Positions 15,626-24,330 of a DNA stretch of 64,000 bases are shown one piece after another. The notes beneath the pieces were generated by a model. The model worked only from the letters and a program-made list of their open reading frames with translations. It was not told the origin of the DNA and made no database searches. The DNA lies in contig KE159605.1 of NCBI GenBank assembly GCA_000403295.2, positions 775,239 to 839,238 on the forward strand. The letters are read 5' to 3'. How positions within the stretch are numbered: position 1 is the first letter of the stretch; each line of letters starts with the position of its first letter. The translations under genes and the position numbers were made by a program. Source of the stretch: Lachnospiraceae bacterium M18-1 (GTDB taxonomy: Bacteria; Bacillota; Clostridia; Lachnospirales; Lachnospiraceae).

Positions 15626-17761
15626 ATGAACACATTTTCTGAAGTCTATAAAACGCTGAGGAGACAGAACCGGAAACAATACCTGCTGCTGTTCGGCTGC
15701 CTGTTTTTTTCCGCCCTGCTGATCTCCTCCTATATCTCCATGATGTACTCGCCCACGATCCTCACCGTTTTGCCGGAAGGCGGAGACAGCCGGAAACAGG
15801 TGATGATGATCTTCGTTCTGACCGCCATCGGATGCATGGTCTTTTCCCTGTACGCGGCCGGCCTGTTCTTCCGGCAGCGATCCAAAGACACCGGGATCTT
15901 TCTGGCCCTCGGGGCAGACAGAAGGCTTCTGGCCGTGCAGGTCTTAAAGGAAATGTGCCTGCTCCTGGCCCTGTCCTGCATCTGCGGCATTGTACTGAGC
16001 ATCCCCTTTACCAGGGGCCTGTGGACGTTATTCCGGCTGCTGGTTGTAGACACGGAAGAAATGACGCTGTTTTTAGATCCCCGGGCTTTTGTCTTTACAC
16101 TGGCATTTTCCCTGATGGTCCTCTTCCTGCTGCTGTTCACAGGATACCGTTCCATCCAGAGGATCAGCGTCATTGACATCATCCACGAAAGCCACAGGTC
16201 AGAACCCATCCGCAGCGTGCCGAAAAGCTATGGGAAGCTTGGGATTGCCCTCCTGTGCGCAGGTGTTTTTCTCGGATACCAGGGCCCTTCGTTTTTCATG
16301 TCCGTCTTCCACTGGAATCCGCCGGGCGCTCTGTCGGCTCTCTTATATCTTCCGGCCCTGACCGGCCTGTACATGATCCTTCTGCATACGGTCGTAAACG
16401 GATGGAGGCAGAGTACGCACCGCTATAAAAACCTGGTGTCCGACAGCCAGATGAAATTCCAGGGCCGTCAGACCGTGCAGACCCTTCTGGTCATGAGCAT
16501 ACTGATCGCAGGCGCTTATTTCGCGTCCTTCTATACCCCCGTCACAGGGACGGGCTCCGCTGCGGAGTACAGCTTAAGGCAGACAGACTTTCTCTACCGC
16601 TTCCGGATGGACCAGAAGATTCCCCGAAAACCGGAAGTACAAAAACTGGCAGGCAGGTATGATGTAGAGATCACGGATTGGACGGATATCCCGGCAATCC
16701 GGCTGGGAGTGGACGGGACGGACAGAATCTGGATCCAGCAGGCCGTGGGCATGACGGAGGAACTCCGGTACCGAAGGCTGCTGTGTTCGGCGCTGTTTCT
16801 GCCGGAGTCGGCATACGCCAGCTATACCGGGGACGCGCCGGGGCTAAAGCCTGGAACACTGGGCGCGGTTTTCCGCGGGGACGCAAATCCGGACTCCTAC
16901 AGTTCCCGCGATGTGTCACTGGTCACCAATACACTGTCGGGAGAGACTATGAAGGTCGATTCCATCGTTCCCTTAAAGCATGACACCCTTTTCGGATACT
17001 ATGTGATGAACGACGAAGATTTTCTGTCCATGGAAACAGGCCTGAGTGAGGAATGGAAGGAAATGCTGTGCCTGTTTAACGTAACGGACTGGGAAAACAG
17101 CTATGATTTTGCCAAGGCACTGTTTTATGACATTACAGACCATTCCGATCAAAACGTAGAGCTCTTCCAAAGCTGGGATCCGGTCGTAAAACAGATTGAC
17201 GATCACGAAAAAGGCTTTTATTTTCTCGACCCGGAGCATATAGAGGATCATGGATTCGAAAGAATTGATTATAACGAGCGGGACAGTTCCGCGTTCCGGC
17301 TGAACTGGGAATATATGCCCAAGTTCCGGATTCTGGACAAACAGGATTTTTTGAAGACATTGGCTGTCTATTTCATGCTTTTCATTTTTATAGCCATTGT
17401 ATGTTTCGCAGCCGTGTTTGTCATCGCCTTTACCAGGACTATGACCATCGTGCTGTCCGGAAGGCTGATCTATGAAGACCTGCGGCGTCTGGGCGCCTCC
17501 GATCCCTATCTGTATCATACGGTAAGGGATCAGGCAAAACGCGTCTTTCTCACACCGGCAGTCGTGGGCACCAGCGCCATCTATTGCTTTTTTGCCATGA
17601 TCCTGTATCTCAATGATCAGAGCTTTAGCCCCAGCGAGCTGACCGCTCTGTGGATCTGCGCCCTGGTGGCCGTCCCGGTCTCCCTGCTGTATTATGGAAT
17701 CTACAGGGTCACGCTGCGCAAGGCGTGCCGGGTATTGGATATCCGCTGTAAAAAAGACTGA
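15626..17761 (+). CDS. FtsX-type ABC permease (BceB-like topology)
   Basis: 711 aa. I count ten membrane segments: seven in residues about 15-310, then a large outside domain of roughly 240 residues (from PVTGTGSAAEYSL to MPKFRILDKQD), then three more. This 7 + loop + 3 arrangement is that of BceB-type permeases, which release lantibiotics or bacitracin-type drugs from lipid II and signal to a histidine kinase. Its neighbour, however, is a GHKL/LytTR pair, not the usual small BceS-type kinase. The substrate is unknown. A strong terminator follows the stop. Confidence 0.85.
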   Translation: MNTFSEVYKTLRRQNRKQYLLLFGCLFFSALLISSYISMMYSPTILTVLPEGGDSRKQVMMIFVLTAIGCMVFSLYAAGLFFRQRSKDTGIFLALGADRRLLAVQVLKEMCLLLALSCICGIVLSIPFTRGLWTLFRLLVVDTEEMTLFLDPRAFVFTLAFSLMVLFLLLFTGYRSIQRISVIDIIHESHRSEPIRSVPKSYGKLGIALLCAGVFLGYQGPSFFMSVFHWNPPGALSALLYLPALTGLYMILLHTVVNGWRQSTHRYKNLVSDSQMKFQGRQTVQTLLVMSILIAGAYFASFYTPVTGTGSAAEYSLRQTDFLYRFRMDQKIPRKPEVQKLAGRYDVEITDWTDIPAIRLGVDGTDRIWIQQAVGMTEELRYRRLLCSALFLPESAYASYTGDAPGLKPGTLGAVFRGDANPDSYSSRDVSLVTNTLSGETMKVDSIVPLKHDTLFGYYVMNDEDFLSMETGLSEEWKEMLCLFNVTDWENSYDFAKALFYDITDHSDQNVELFQSWDPVVKQIDDHEKGFYFLDPEHIEDHGFERIDYNERDSSAFRLNWEYMPKFRILDKQDFLKTLAVYFMLFIFIAIVCFAAVFVIAFTRTMTIVLSGRLIYEDLRRLGASDPYLYHTVRDQAKRVFLTPAVVGTSAIYCFFAMILYLNDQSFSPSELTALWICALVAVPVSLLYYGIYRVTLRKACRVLDIRCKKD

Positions 17762-17822
17762 AACAGTCCGGTAAAAATTCAGGCTTTTTCCAGGCCCTGG
17801 ATTTTTACCGGACTGTTTTCTT
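17761..17822 (+). terminator. Terminator after the ABC transporter
   Basis: A long stem, AAACAGTCCGGTAAAAAT pairing with ATTTTTACCGGACTGTTT around an inner hairpin, followed by TTCTTCTTTT. It also separates the converging nucleoside operon. Confidence 0.85.
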
Positions 17823-17882
17823 CTTTTAGCAGATATATTGGGGAGTCCTATGTCAATACCCAAAATACTCCTAATGCGGGAT

Positions 17883-18800
17883 CTAATCCTTAATATCTCC
17901 GGAAGCCTGCGGTCCCTTTGCTTTTCCCCCGGCAATGATCAAGACAAACATCGTCAGCAGATATGGCAGCATCTGAAGAAATTGTTCCGGAATGTTAAAA
18001 TCCAGTGTAATTCTAACAGCCTGTGAAAAGGCGAACAGCAGGCTTGCCAGAAAAGACCCCAGAGGGTTCCAGCCTCCAAAGATTGTCGCGGCCAGGGCGA
18101 TATATCCCCGTCCCGCAACCATTTCCTTTACAAAAAGATTACTTTGGACGATTGATAAGAAGGAACCGGACAGACCGCAGAGCATTCCACAGATAATAAC
18201 TGCAGTATAACGGTATCTGGTAACATCAATTCCTGCAGCGGCGGCCGCCTGCGGGTGGTCACCGATCGTGCGCAGACGCAGCCCTGTTTTTGTACGGTAC
18301 ATCATATACCAGGAAATCGCCACGATCAGTATCGTAATATATAAATACGGAGACTGATTATCAAACAGCGGGCCGATCACCGGCAGTTTATGAAGAAAAG
18401 GAATCGTCACAGCCGGTATCTGGGCAACCTCTCCGCTCAGTCCTTCTTTGTCCCATATGGCCTTGCACAGCACGATCGTCAGACCGGATGAAAAAATATT
18501 GATTCCCACACCGCTTACTGCCTGATTCGTATGATATCTGATGCAAAGGACTGCATGAATCAGGCCAAAGGCTCCGCCCATTAAAATTGCCGATAAGGTT
18601 CCTATCCAGGGGGAATGAAACACGGATGTCCCTATGACCGCCCCCAGCGCGCCGGAAAGCATCATGCCTTCAATCCCGAGATTGATGATACCGCTTCGTT
18701 CACAGATCACGCTTCCGATAGAAGCAAGAATCAACGGCACAGCCATCCGTAGTGTTGCAAGCAGCATATTCATAGAAATCAGATGCTCTAAATTATCCAC
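17883..18800 (-). CDS. Nucleoside ABC transporter permease 2
   Basis: 305-aa permease of the BPD_transp_2 family (relatives: NupQ, RbsC, YufQ). Eight to ten hydrophobic segments; conserved ERSGIINLGIEGMMLSGAL near the N-terminus and GRGYIALAATIFGGWNPLG later. It is the last gene of the seven-gene operon and abuts the other permease with no gap. BMP-linked permeases of this family import purine or pyrimidine nucleosides. Confidence 0.9.
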   Translation of the reverse strand: MDNLEHLISMNMLLATLRMAVPLILASIGSVICERSGIINLGIEGMMLSGALGAVIGTSVFHSPWIGTLSAILMGGAFGLIHAVLCIRYHTNQAVSGVGINIFSSGLTIVLCKAIWDKEGLSGEVAQIPAVTIPFLHKLPVIGPLFDNQSPYLYITILIVAISWYMMYRTKTGLRLRTIGDHPQAAAAAGIDVTRYRYTAVIICGMLCGLSGSFLSIVQSNLFVKEMVAGRGYIALAATIFGGWNPLGSFLASLLFAFSQAVRITLDFNIPEQFLQMLPYLLTMFVLIIAGGKAKGPQASGDIKD

Positions 18801-19853
18801 CTATTTACTCCCCCTTCCTTTTCTAAAAGAAACAAGTTCCGGTGTTGCCACGAATAAGATTACAAGCCCCTGCATCACTTTGATCATGCTGGTAGATACT
18901 CCTGCCACATAGCTCATTTTCATTGCACCGGATTCCATGATTCCGAACAGCAGCGCACTCAACAGCACTCCTGCCGGATGGTTTCTTCCCAATACCGCTA
19001 CCGCAATCCCTGTAAAACCATATCCGGGTGAAAATCCATCCACAAACTTCCCGGTTTTTCCAAATACTTCTGTTATGCCTGTCAATGCAGCCAGAGCCCC
19101 GCTTACAGCCATTGTCATGATGACAGTCCATGTCATTCCGATTCCGGATGCCTGCGCAGCTCCCCTGTTTTCGCCAACTGCACGGATATGAAATCCTGCC
19201 CGTGTTTTGCGAAAGAATACGTAAAATAAGACAGCTAATATAACTGCAAGGAAAAGCGCCGTAGTCAGCTGAGATTTTGGAATCAGTTTTCTAAGCATAT
19301 AGTCATCCCCAACTGCAGCTGTCTGCGCCACACTGGAAGCGGGATCCTGCATTGGGCCGTGGACGCAGTAGCTTACAAAAAATCTTAAAATATAATTCAG
19401 CATGATCGCCACCAGAACTTCGTTCAAATTCAGCTTAGCTTTTAGAAAGCCGTTCAGCCCTCCGGCAATCCCACCGGCCAGCATGCCTGCGGCGAAAGAC
19501 ACAGGAAGTACGATCGTACCCGGCATGCCCTGCATTTGTAACGCGGTGACAGTTGCTGCAAATCCCCCGATATACAGCTGGCCTTCGCATCCAATATTAA
19601 AAAGTCCTCCTTTATTGGAATACGCACATGCCAGCCCTACAAACATCAATGGTACTGCTTTTCCTAATGTTGTCGCAACCGCATTGCGTGAGCCAAAAGC
19701 ACCGGCCAGCATTGCACCGGCTGCTTCCATCGGATCGTATCCGGAAAACAACATGATGATCGCTGTTACCAGCAATGACAGAATAATTGCAATGACAGAA
19801 AAAAACAAATCCTGCAGATGCGGCGCTGCCACATTCTTTCTTTTCACCTCCAT
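18801..19853 (-). CDS. Nucleoside ABC transporter permease 1
   Basis: 350-aa BPD_transp_2 permease (NupP-like) with a longer N-terminus than its partner, and the family segments KGGLFNIGCEGQLYIGGFAA and FTGIAVAVLGRNHPAG. The start directly follows the ATPase stop and the stop directly precedes the second permease. The two permeases form the heterodimeric channel. Confidence 0.9.
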   Translation of the reverse strand: MEVKRKNVAAPHLQDLFFSVIAIILSLLVTAIIMLFSGYDPMEAAGAMLAGAFGSRNAVATTLGKAVPLMFVGLACAYSNKGGLFNIGCEGQLYIGGFAATVTALQMQGMPGTIVLPVSFAAGMLAGGIAGGLNGFLKAKLNLNEVLVAIMLNYILRFFVSYCVHGPMQDPASSVAQTAAVGDDYMLRKLIPKSQLTTALFLAVILAVLFYVFFRKTRAGFHIRAVGENRGAAQASGIGMTWTVIMTMAVSGALAALTGITEVFGKTGKFVDGFSPGYGFTGIAVAVLGRNHPAGVLLSALLFGIMESGAMKMSYVAGVSTSMIKVMQGLVILFVATPELVSFRKGRGSK

Positions 19854-21350
19854 CTATTTCCCGCCTTTCTGTCCGGCCATCAGCAGGCCTATGGACTCTC
19901 TTGTAAACTCCTCGTTTCTCCTCAGATCCATAATCTCACCTTTATACAGCACCGCGATCTTGTCACTGAGCTGAAAGATATCCGTCAGCTCCGCAGAGAT
20001 CAATAAAATAGCTTTTCCCTGTCTTCTCAGATCCAGTAATATTTCATGTATATAGTGGATCGCACCGATATCCAGCCCCCGTACTGGCTGGCATACCAGC
20101 ACAAAATCCGAATTTTTTTCCACTTCCCTGCTCAGAACCATTTTTTGTTGATTCCCCCCTGACAGAGACCCCGCCGCCTGCTTTTCATCTACCGCGCGAA
20201 CGTCATATTTCTTCATAGATTCTGCTGCCGTCCTGTTTAAAAATGTATAGTCTATCAATCCTCTTTTGACAAACTTTTCGTTATATTGATTTCCGAGCAA
20301 ATAATTGTCCAGGATTGGAAAACCTGGTAAAATTGCCCGCTCATGCCTCGAAGAAGGGATATAGCTGATCCCTTTTTGCAGACGCTTTCTGGTCGGCCAT
20401 TTTGTCACATCCTCCCCTTTGATCACGATACTCCCTTCTTTACACCTTTGAAATCCCATCAAGATTTCTTCCAGCTGCATCTGTCCATTTCCTTCTACAC
20501 CGGCAATCCCCACGATCTCTCCCGCATGGATATCAAGAGAGATTGTGCCTCCGGCATTGTCCAGGATACGTACTTTATTCAATGAGACGATCACGTCCCC
20601 CTCTTTGCCGGGCACCCGTTCCAGTTTATCGTCCACCTCGCGCCCCACCATTTGATTCGCAAGCTGCTTTACCGTCACATCCTCTGTGGCCGTATGATAT
20701 ACAGACCGTCCTCCCCTGAGTACAGTAACCGAATCCGAAACCGCCTTCGTCTCATTGAGCTTATGTGTAATAAAAATAATCGTTTTTCCCTGTCTCTTCA
20801 TATCGCGGAAAATGTCCAGCAGCTGGTCTGCTTCCTGAGGCGTAAGCACGGCAGTCGGTTCATCCAGGATAATAATTTCTGCACCGCGGTAAAGTGTCTT
20901 CAAAATCTCAACACGCTGCTTCATCCCTATAGAAAGGCCTGCGACTTTATCTTCTGCAGACAATCCAAAATTATAGTTGTCTGATAATTGCTGCACCTGC
21001 CGGACCGCCGTCTTCCTGTCAACTCCAAATTTCCCCGGTTCATTCCCAACAACCACATTTTCCCATACCGTCAATGCATCAACCAACATAAAATGCTGAT
21101 GTACCATCCCAAGTCCACATTGAAATGCTTTCCTGGCAGAATGTTTTTCGATATTCTCTCCATCAATCTTCAGCAGTCCTTCATCTGCCTTATATAACCC
21201 AAAGAGAATATTCATAAGCGTGGTCTTTCCGGCGCCGTTCTCACCAAGCAGACAGTGTATTTCCCCTTTTTCTACAAGAAAATCAATCTGGCTGTTTGCC
21301 GCAAAACTGCCGAAGTATTTTGTAATATTTCTCATTTCTACAGCTAGCAC
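19854..21350 (-). CDS. Nucleoside ABC transporter ATPase (two nucleotide-binding domains)
   Basis: 498-aa fused double ATPase, as in RbsA/NupO. First domain: Walker A GENGAGKTT, signature LSIGMKQRVEIL, Walker B IIILDEPTAVLTP. Second domain: degenerate Walker A region GIAGVEGNGQ, signature LSGGNQQKMVLSRE, and VCQPVRGLDIGA in place of the usual D-E-P. I place the start at GTG 21350 since GAGGTGA precedes it at good spacing; a longer frame to 21410 would pass through the terminator-like hairpin. It lies in the nucleoside uptake operon, after the binding-protein gene. Confidence 0.9.
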   Translation of the reverse strand: MLAVEMRNITKYFGSFAANSQIDFLVEKGEIHCLLGENGAGKTTLMNILFGLYKADEGLLKIDGENIEKHSARKAFQCGLGMVHQHFMLVDALTVWENVVVGNEPGKFGVDRKTAVRQVQQLSDNYNFGLSAEDKVAGLSIGMKQRVEILKTLYRGAEIIILDEPTAVLTPQEADQLLDIFRDMKRQGKTIIFITHKLNETKAVSDSVTVLRGGRSVYHTATEDVTVKQLANQMVGREVDDKLERVPGKEGDVIVSLNKVRILDNAGGTISLDIHAGEIVGIAGVEGNGQMQLEEILMGFQRCKEGSIVIKGEDVTKWPTRKRLQKGISYIPSSRHERAILPGFPILDNYLLGNQYNEKFVKRGLIDYTFLNRTAAESMKKYDVRAVDEKQAAGSLSGGNQQKMVLSREVEKNSDFVLVCQPVRGLDIGAIHYIHEILLDLRRQGKAILLISAELTDIFQLSDKIAVLYKGEIMDLRRNEEFTRESIGLLMAGQKGGK

Positions 21351-21379
21351 TATTCTCACCTCAATTATTCCTCTGGAGA

Positions 21380-21422
21380 TAAAAAAGAAGATGCTCCATT
21401 GCAGAATCACATCTTCTTTTTC
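21380..21422 (-). terminator. Partial terminator between binding protein and transporter ATPase
   Basis: AAAAAAGAAGATG (21380-21392) and CATCTTCTTTTT (21411-21422) are inverted repeats with A/T-runs. It lies in the 78-bp gap after the binding-protein gene. Such hairpins usually let the binding protein be made in excess of the membrane components. Confidence 0.7.
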
Positions 21423-21428
21423 TGATTT

Positions 21429-22484
21429 TTACAATTCTGACGGTACCTCAATCTCTCCGCTGATTATCTTTTCTTTGATTTCTTCTAACAGTTCTACCGT
21501 CTCGTCAGATACCTTAATATTACTTCCTTCCAGAGTATAACCGATTCCATCGTCTGACAGTCCTAATACTGTTTCTTCACCTGTTTTGAGCTTTCCGTTT
21601 AATGTAGATTCTATGATATCGTATGCCGCATTATCTACACGTTTCAGCATGCTGGCAGCAATGTGGTCCGGATCAATGGTATTCTGGTTTGAATTTACGC
21701 CGATGGCAATGAAATCTGATTCCTTAGCCGCTGCAAAAACCCCAAGCCCCGAACCTCCGGCTGCATGGAATATGATGTCATTTCCCTTCGCATGCTGGCT
21801 GTTCGCAATTTCCTTTGCCGTCGTAGTATCTCCAAACGGGTTGTCCCCTCCGACATATTGTATCGTAACCTCTGCCTCTGTATCAATATACTGGATTCCT
21901 GCCCGGTATCCGGCCGCAAATCTGTCTATCGTTTCTGATTCTATTGCACCTACAAAGCCATACTTGTGGTTATCTTCCAGACTATATGACGATGCATCCT
22001 GCTTCATATATGCCGCAAGGGCGCCCACTAAAAAGGCTCCTTCCTGCTCCTTGCTTGCATAGCTTGCCACATTCTCTTCCAGAAGTGTCGCGTCGATCAG
22101 GGCATACTGCTGATCCGGATAATCGGGAACAACTGTTGTAAAAGCATCCAGCTGGTCAAATGCGATTCCGATTATGACTGCATAGTCGCCAGAATCGCTC
22201 ATATCCCGAAGAATGGTTTCAAAATCCGTGACTTCTTTCGGTTCGGCATAGTCAAAGTCTACCCCCAGTTCTTCTTTTGCACGTTCCAGGCCGCTGTATA
22301 CCAGATCATTATAGGATTGGTCTCCGAGTCCGCCGATTCCCAATATGACTGCCGCCTTAATGTCCGCTCCCGTCACTTCGGAGTCGCTTGTCGCATCCGT
22401 TTTGTTCCCTTTGTCTGAGCTGGAACAACCGGTAAAACTAAAAACCATGATCAGTGTCAATAAAACAGATATTATTTTTTTCAT
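21429..22484 (-). CDS. BMP-family nucleoside-binding lipoprotein
   Basis: 351 aa with lipoprotein signal (hydrophobic core then FTGC, Cys20) and the PnrA/BMP fold: GGLGDQSYNDLVYSGLERAKEELGV and later FHAAGGSGLGVFAAAKE, the latter a family signature. It captures nucleosides at the cell surface for the ABC permeases downstream. I use the second ATG (22484), 7 bases after GAGGAGG; the ATG at 22490 is too close to it. It lies 39 bp after the nucleoside hydrolase gene. Confidence 0.92.
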   Translation of the reverse strand: MKKIISVLLTLIMVFSFTGCSSSDKGNKTDATSDSEVTGADIKAAVILGIGGLGDQSYNDLVYSGLERAKEELGVDFDYAEPKEVTDFETILRDMSDSGDYAVIIGIAFDQLDAFTTVVPDYPDQQYALIDATLLEENVASYASKEQEGAFLVGALAAYMKQDASSYSLEDNHKYGFVGAIESETIDRFAAGYRAGIQYIDTEAEVTIQYVGGDNPFGDTTTAKEIANSQHAKGNDIIFHAAGGSGLGVFAAAKESDFIAIGVNSNQNTIDPDHIAASMLKRVDNAAYDIIESTLNGKLKTGEETVLGLSDDGIGYTLEGSNIKVSDETVELLEEIKEKIISGEIEVPSEL

Positions 22485-22523
22485 ATGCATTCCTCCTCGT
22501 ATTTTTTACACAATTCATTTCCT

Positions 22524-23468
22524 CTACTGAAACACCGCAAACAATGTATTCAGCGCTCTTGCCGCATCTACCTCCATACAATGCCCGACATACCTTCCCG
22601 TGATCGGATGCTCCCTCAAATCTGTGACTACCATGCCGCGGCAATATTCCCCTTTGCATTCTATCCTTGTAATCCGTTTCTGTATCGACATAATGCTTGG
22701 ATCTACTGCTGCAATCATCGCCAGCGGATCATGGAGCGGACAGCAGTCACGCATCCAGTTTTGCATACGCGCCCCCCGCATATACCATTTCATTTCCTGC
22801 TGCAAAAATGCAAGTATCTTCCTGTATTCCTCTCTGCAGCCTGCCGCCGCCTGGTCCAGATCTGCCTTTCGCAGTATTGTTTTTAATGTAACGTCCAGAC
22901 CAACCATCGTCAGATTCCATGGAGCCTGCACCACAAGGTCCGCAGCTTCCGGATCGCCTCCGATATTCGCCTCTGCTACCGGGGAAATATTTCCGGGCGC
23001 GTATATCGCTCCTCCCATGGATACGACACTGTTGATTTTTTTATACAAATCCGGATATTTCCTCAAAGACAATGCAATATTTGTCATACGCCCCAGAGTG
23101 ATCAGCGTAAGTTCTCCTTCATGTCTGCATGCCGTCTGATATAAAAAATCACAGGCATCCATATCTTCCGGTTTTTGGTCTGCCGGAGGCAATTCTACAT
23201 TACCAATGCCGTTTTTTCCATGTATAAATTCCGGAAACTCTGCACATTCTCCTATAATCGGCCTCTCTGCGCCAATACAGACTGGAACTCTGCCCTCCGC
23301 CCCTGCCAGTTTCAGGATCCTCAATGTATTCTCCGCCCCTTGTTTTGCACTTACATTTCCTGCACTTGTTGTAATTCCCACAACTTCGATATCTGGCCGG
23401 AGCAGCGCGAATAAAATTGCCATGGAATCATCTACACCTGTGTCACAGTCAATGAAGATTTTTTTCAT
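22524..23468 (-). CDS. Inosine-uridine preferring nucleoside hydrolase
   Basis: 314 aa. Cleaves ribonucleosides to base and ribose in the cytoplasm. The Ca2+-binding N-terminal motif DCDTGVDD is present, as are GGAIYAPGNISPVAEANIGGDPEAA and the later HDPLAMIAAVDP. The start is ATG 23468 after AAGGTGAT. Placed between a nucleoside importer and a glycyl radical enzyme pair, it provides ribose (and bases) from imported nucleosides. Base preference cannot be read from the sequence. Confidence 0.92.
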   Translation of the reverse strand: MKKIFIDCDTGVDDSMAILFALLRPDIEVVGITTSAGNVSAKQGAENTLRILKLAGAEGRVPVCIGAERPIIGECAEFPEFIHGKNGIGNVELPPADQKPEDMDACDFLYQTACRHEGELTLITLGRMTNIALSLRKYPDLYKKINSVVSMGGAIYAPGNISPVAEANIGGDPEAADLVVQAPWNLTMVGLDVTLKTILRKADLDQAAAGCREEYRKILAFLQQEMKWYMRGARMQNWMRDCCPLHDPLAMIAAVDPSIMSIQKRITRIECKGEYCRGMVVTDLREHPITGRYVGHCMEVDAARALNTLFAVFQ

Positions 23469-23490
23469 ATATATCACCTTCTTTCATGTT

Positions 23491-24330
23491 TCATATTATC
23501 ACAACATCATCAAACCCATTATTTTCTGCAATCCTCTTATAACGCTCCATTTCAGAAGGCTTTGGGATCCTCAATATGTCGTTATAGGGAGGGCGCACCC
23601 CAAACTTCCGATATGCTATAAGTTTATAACGGATTGATCTCTCCTTTAAATATGGTTTGAGCAATTTCGTGATTCTATCCACTGTATCCTCATTGGGCAG
23701 ACAGTCCGGCACGATCACTGTACGTATTTCTTCCAGCTTCCCGCATTCTGCAAGAAATACGGCATTTTTCAAAACCATTTTATTATCCTTCCCCGTCAGC
23801 TTCATGTGTGCCTCCTGGTCAAATGCCTTCACATCCAGCATGACGCCATCGCAGACCTGTAAGAGTTCCTCATCCCGGGTATAATCATAGCTTCCATTGC
23901 TGTCAGCCAAAGCAGACAACTTCTGCTCCTTTGCCAGCCGGAACAGTTCCAGGACAAAATCTCTTTGCAGAGAGCATTCCCCTCCGGATACAGTGATCCC
24001 TCGGATAAATGGAATATCACCGCTTATCGCATCCATGACCTGCTTTGCAGAATAATCTTTTGTCCGCGGCGATGATAAATGAGGACAGATCTGAATGCAG
24101 CTGTCACACCCGCAGCAAATCTTTTCGCTCCACTGCATCGCTCCATTATAAATCCGAAGCGCACCGGCCGGACAATGTCCGATGCAGGCTCCGCACAAAG
24201 TACAGGTCCCTATCGTTTCCGGATTGTGGCAATACAGACATTGATAATTACATCCCTGAAGGAATATGACGGCTCGATTTCCCGGACCATCGACAACACT
24301 GCTATGTATAATTTTGTTTATAACCGCCAT
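23491..24330 (-). CDS. yjjW: Glycyl-radical-enzyme activase, YjjW type
   Basis: 279-aa radical SAM protein. The CxxxCxxC cluster site is CNYQCLYC (near residue 27), followed by an insert with two further four-Cys iron-sulfur sites, CTLCGACIGHCP and CCGCDSCIQICP, as in PflA-type activases with ferredoxin domains. It abstracts a hydrogen from the glycine of its partner to form the glycyl radical. The ATG at 24330 overlaps the stop of the partner gene by one base (TGATG), so the two are translationally coupled. The length and the paired enzyme identify it as YjjW-like. Confidence 0.88.
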   Translation of the reverse strand: MAVINKIIHSSVVDGPGNRAVIFLQGCNYQCLYCHNPETIGTCTLCGACIGHCPAGALRIYNGAMQWSEKICCGCDSCIQICPHLSSPRTKDYSAKQVMDAISGDIPFIRGITVSGGECSLQRDFVLELFRLAKEQKLSALADSNGSYDYTRDEELLQVCDGVMLDVKAFDQEAHMKLTGKDNKMVLKNAVFLAECGKLEEIRTVIVPDCLPNEDTVDRITKLLKPYLKERSIRYKLIAYRKFGVRPPYNDILRIPKPSEMERYKRIAENNGFDDVVII

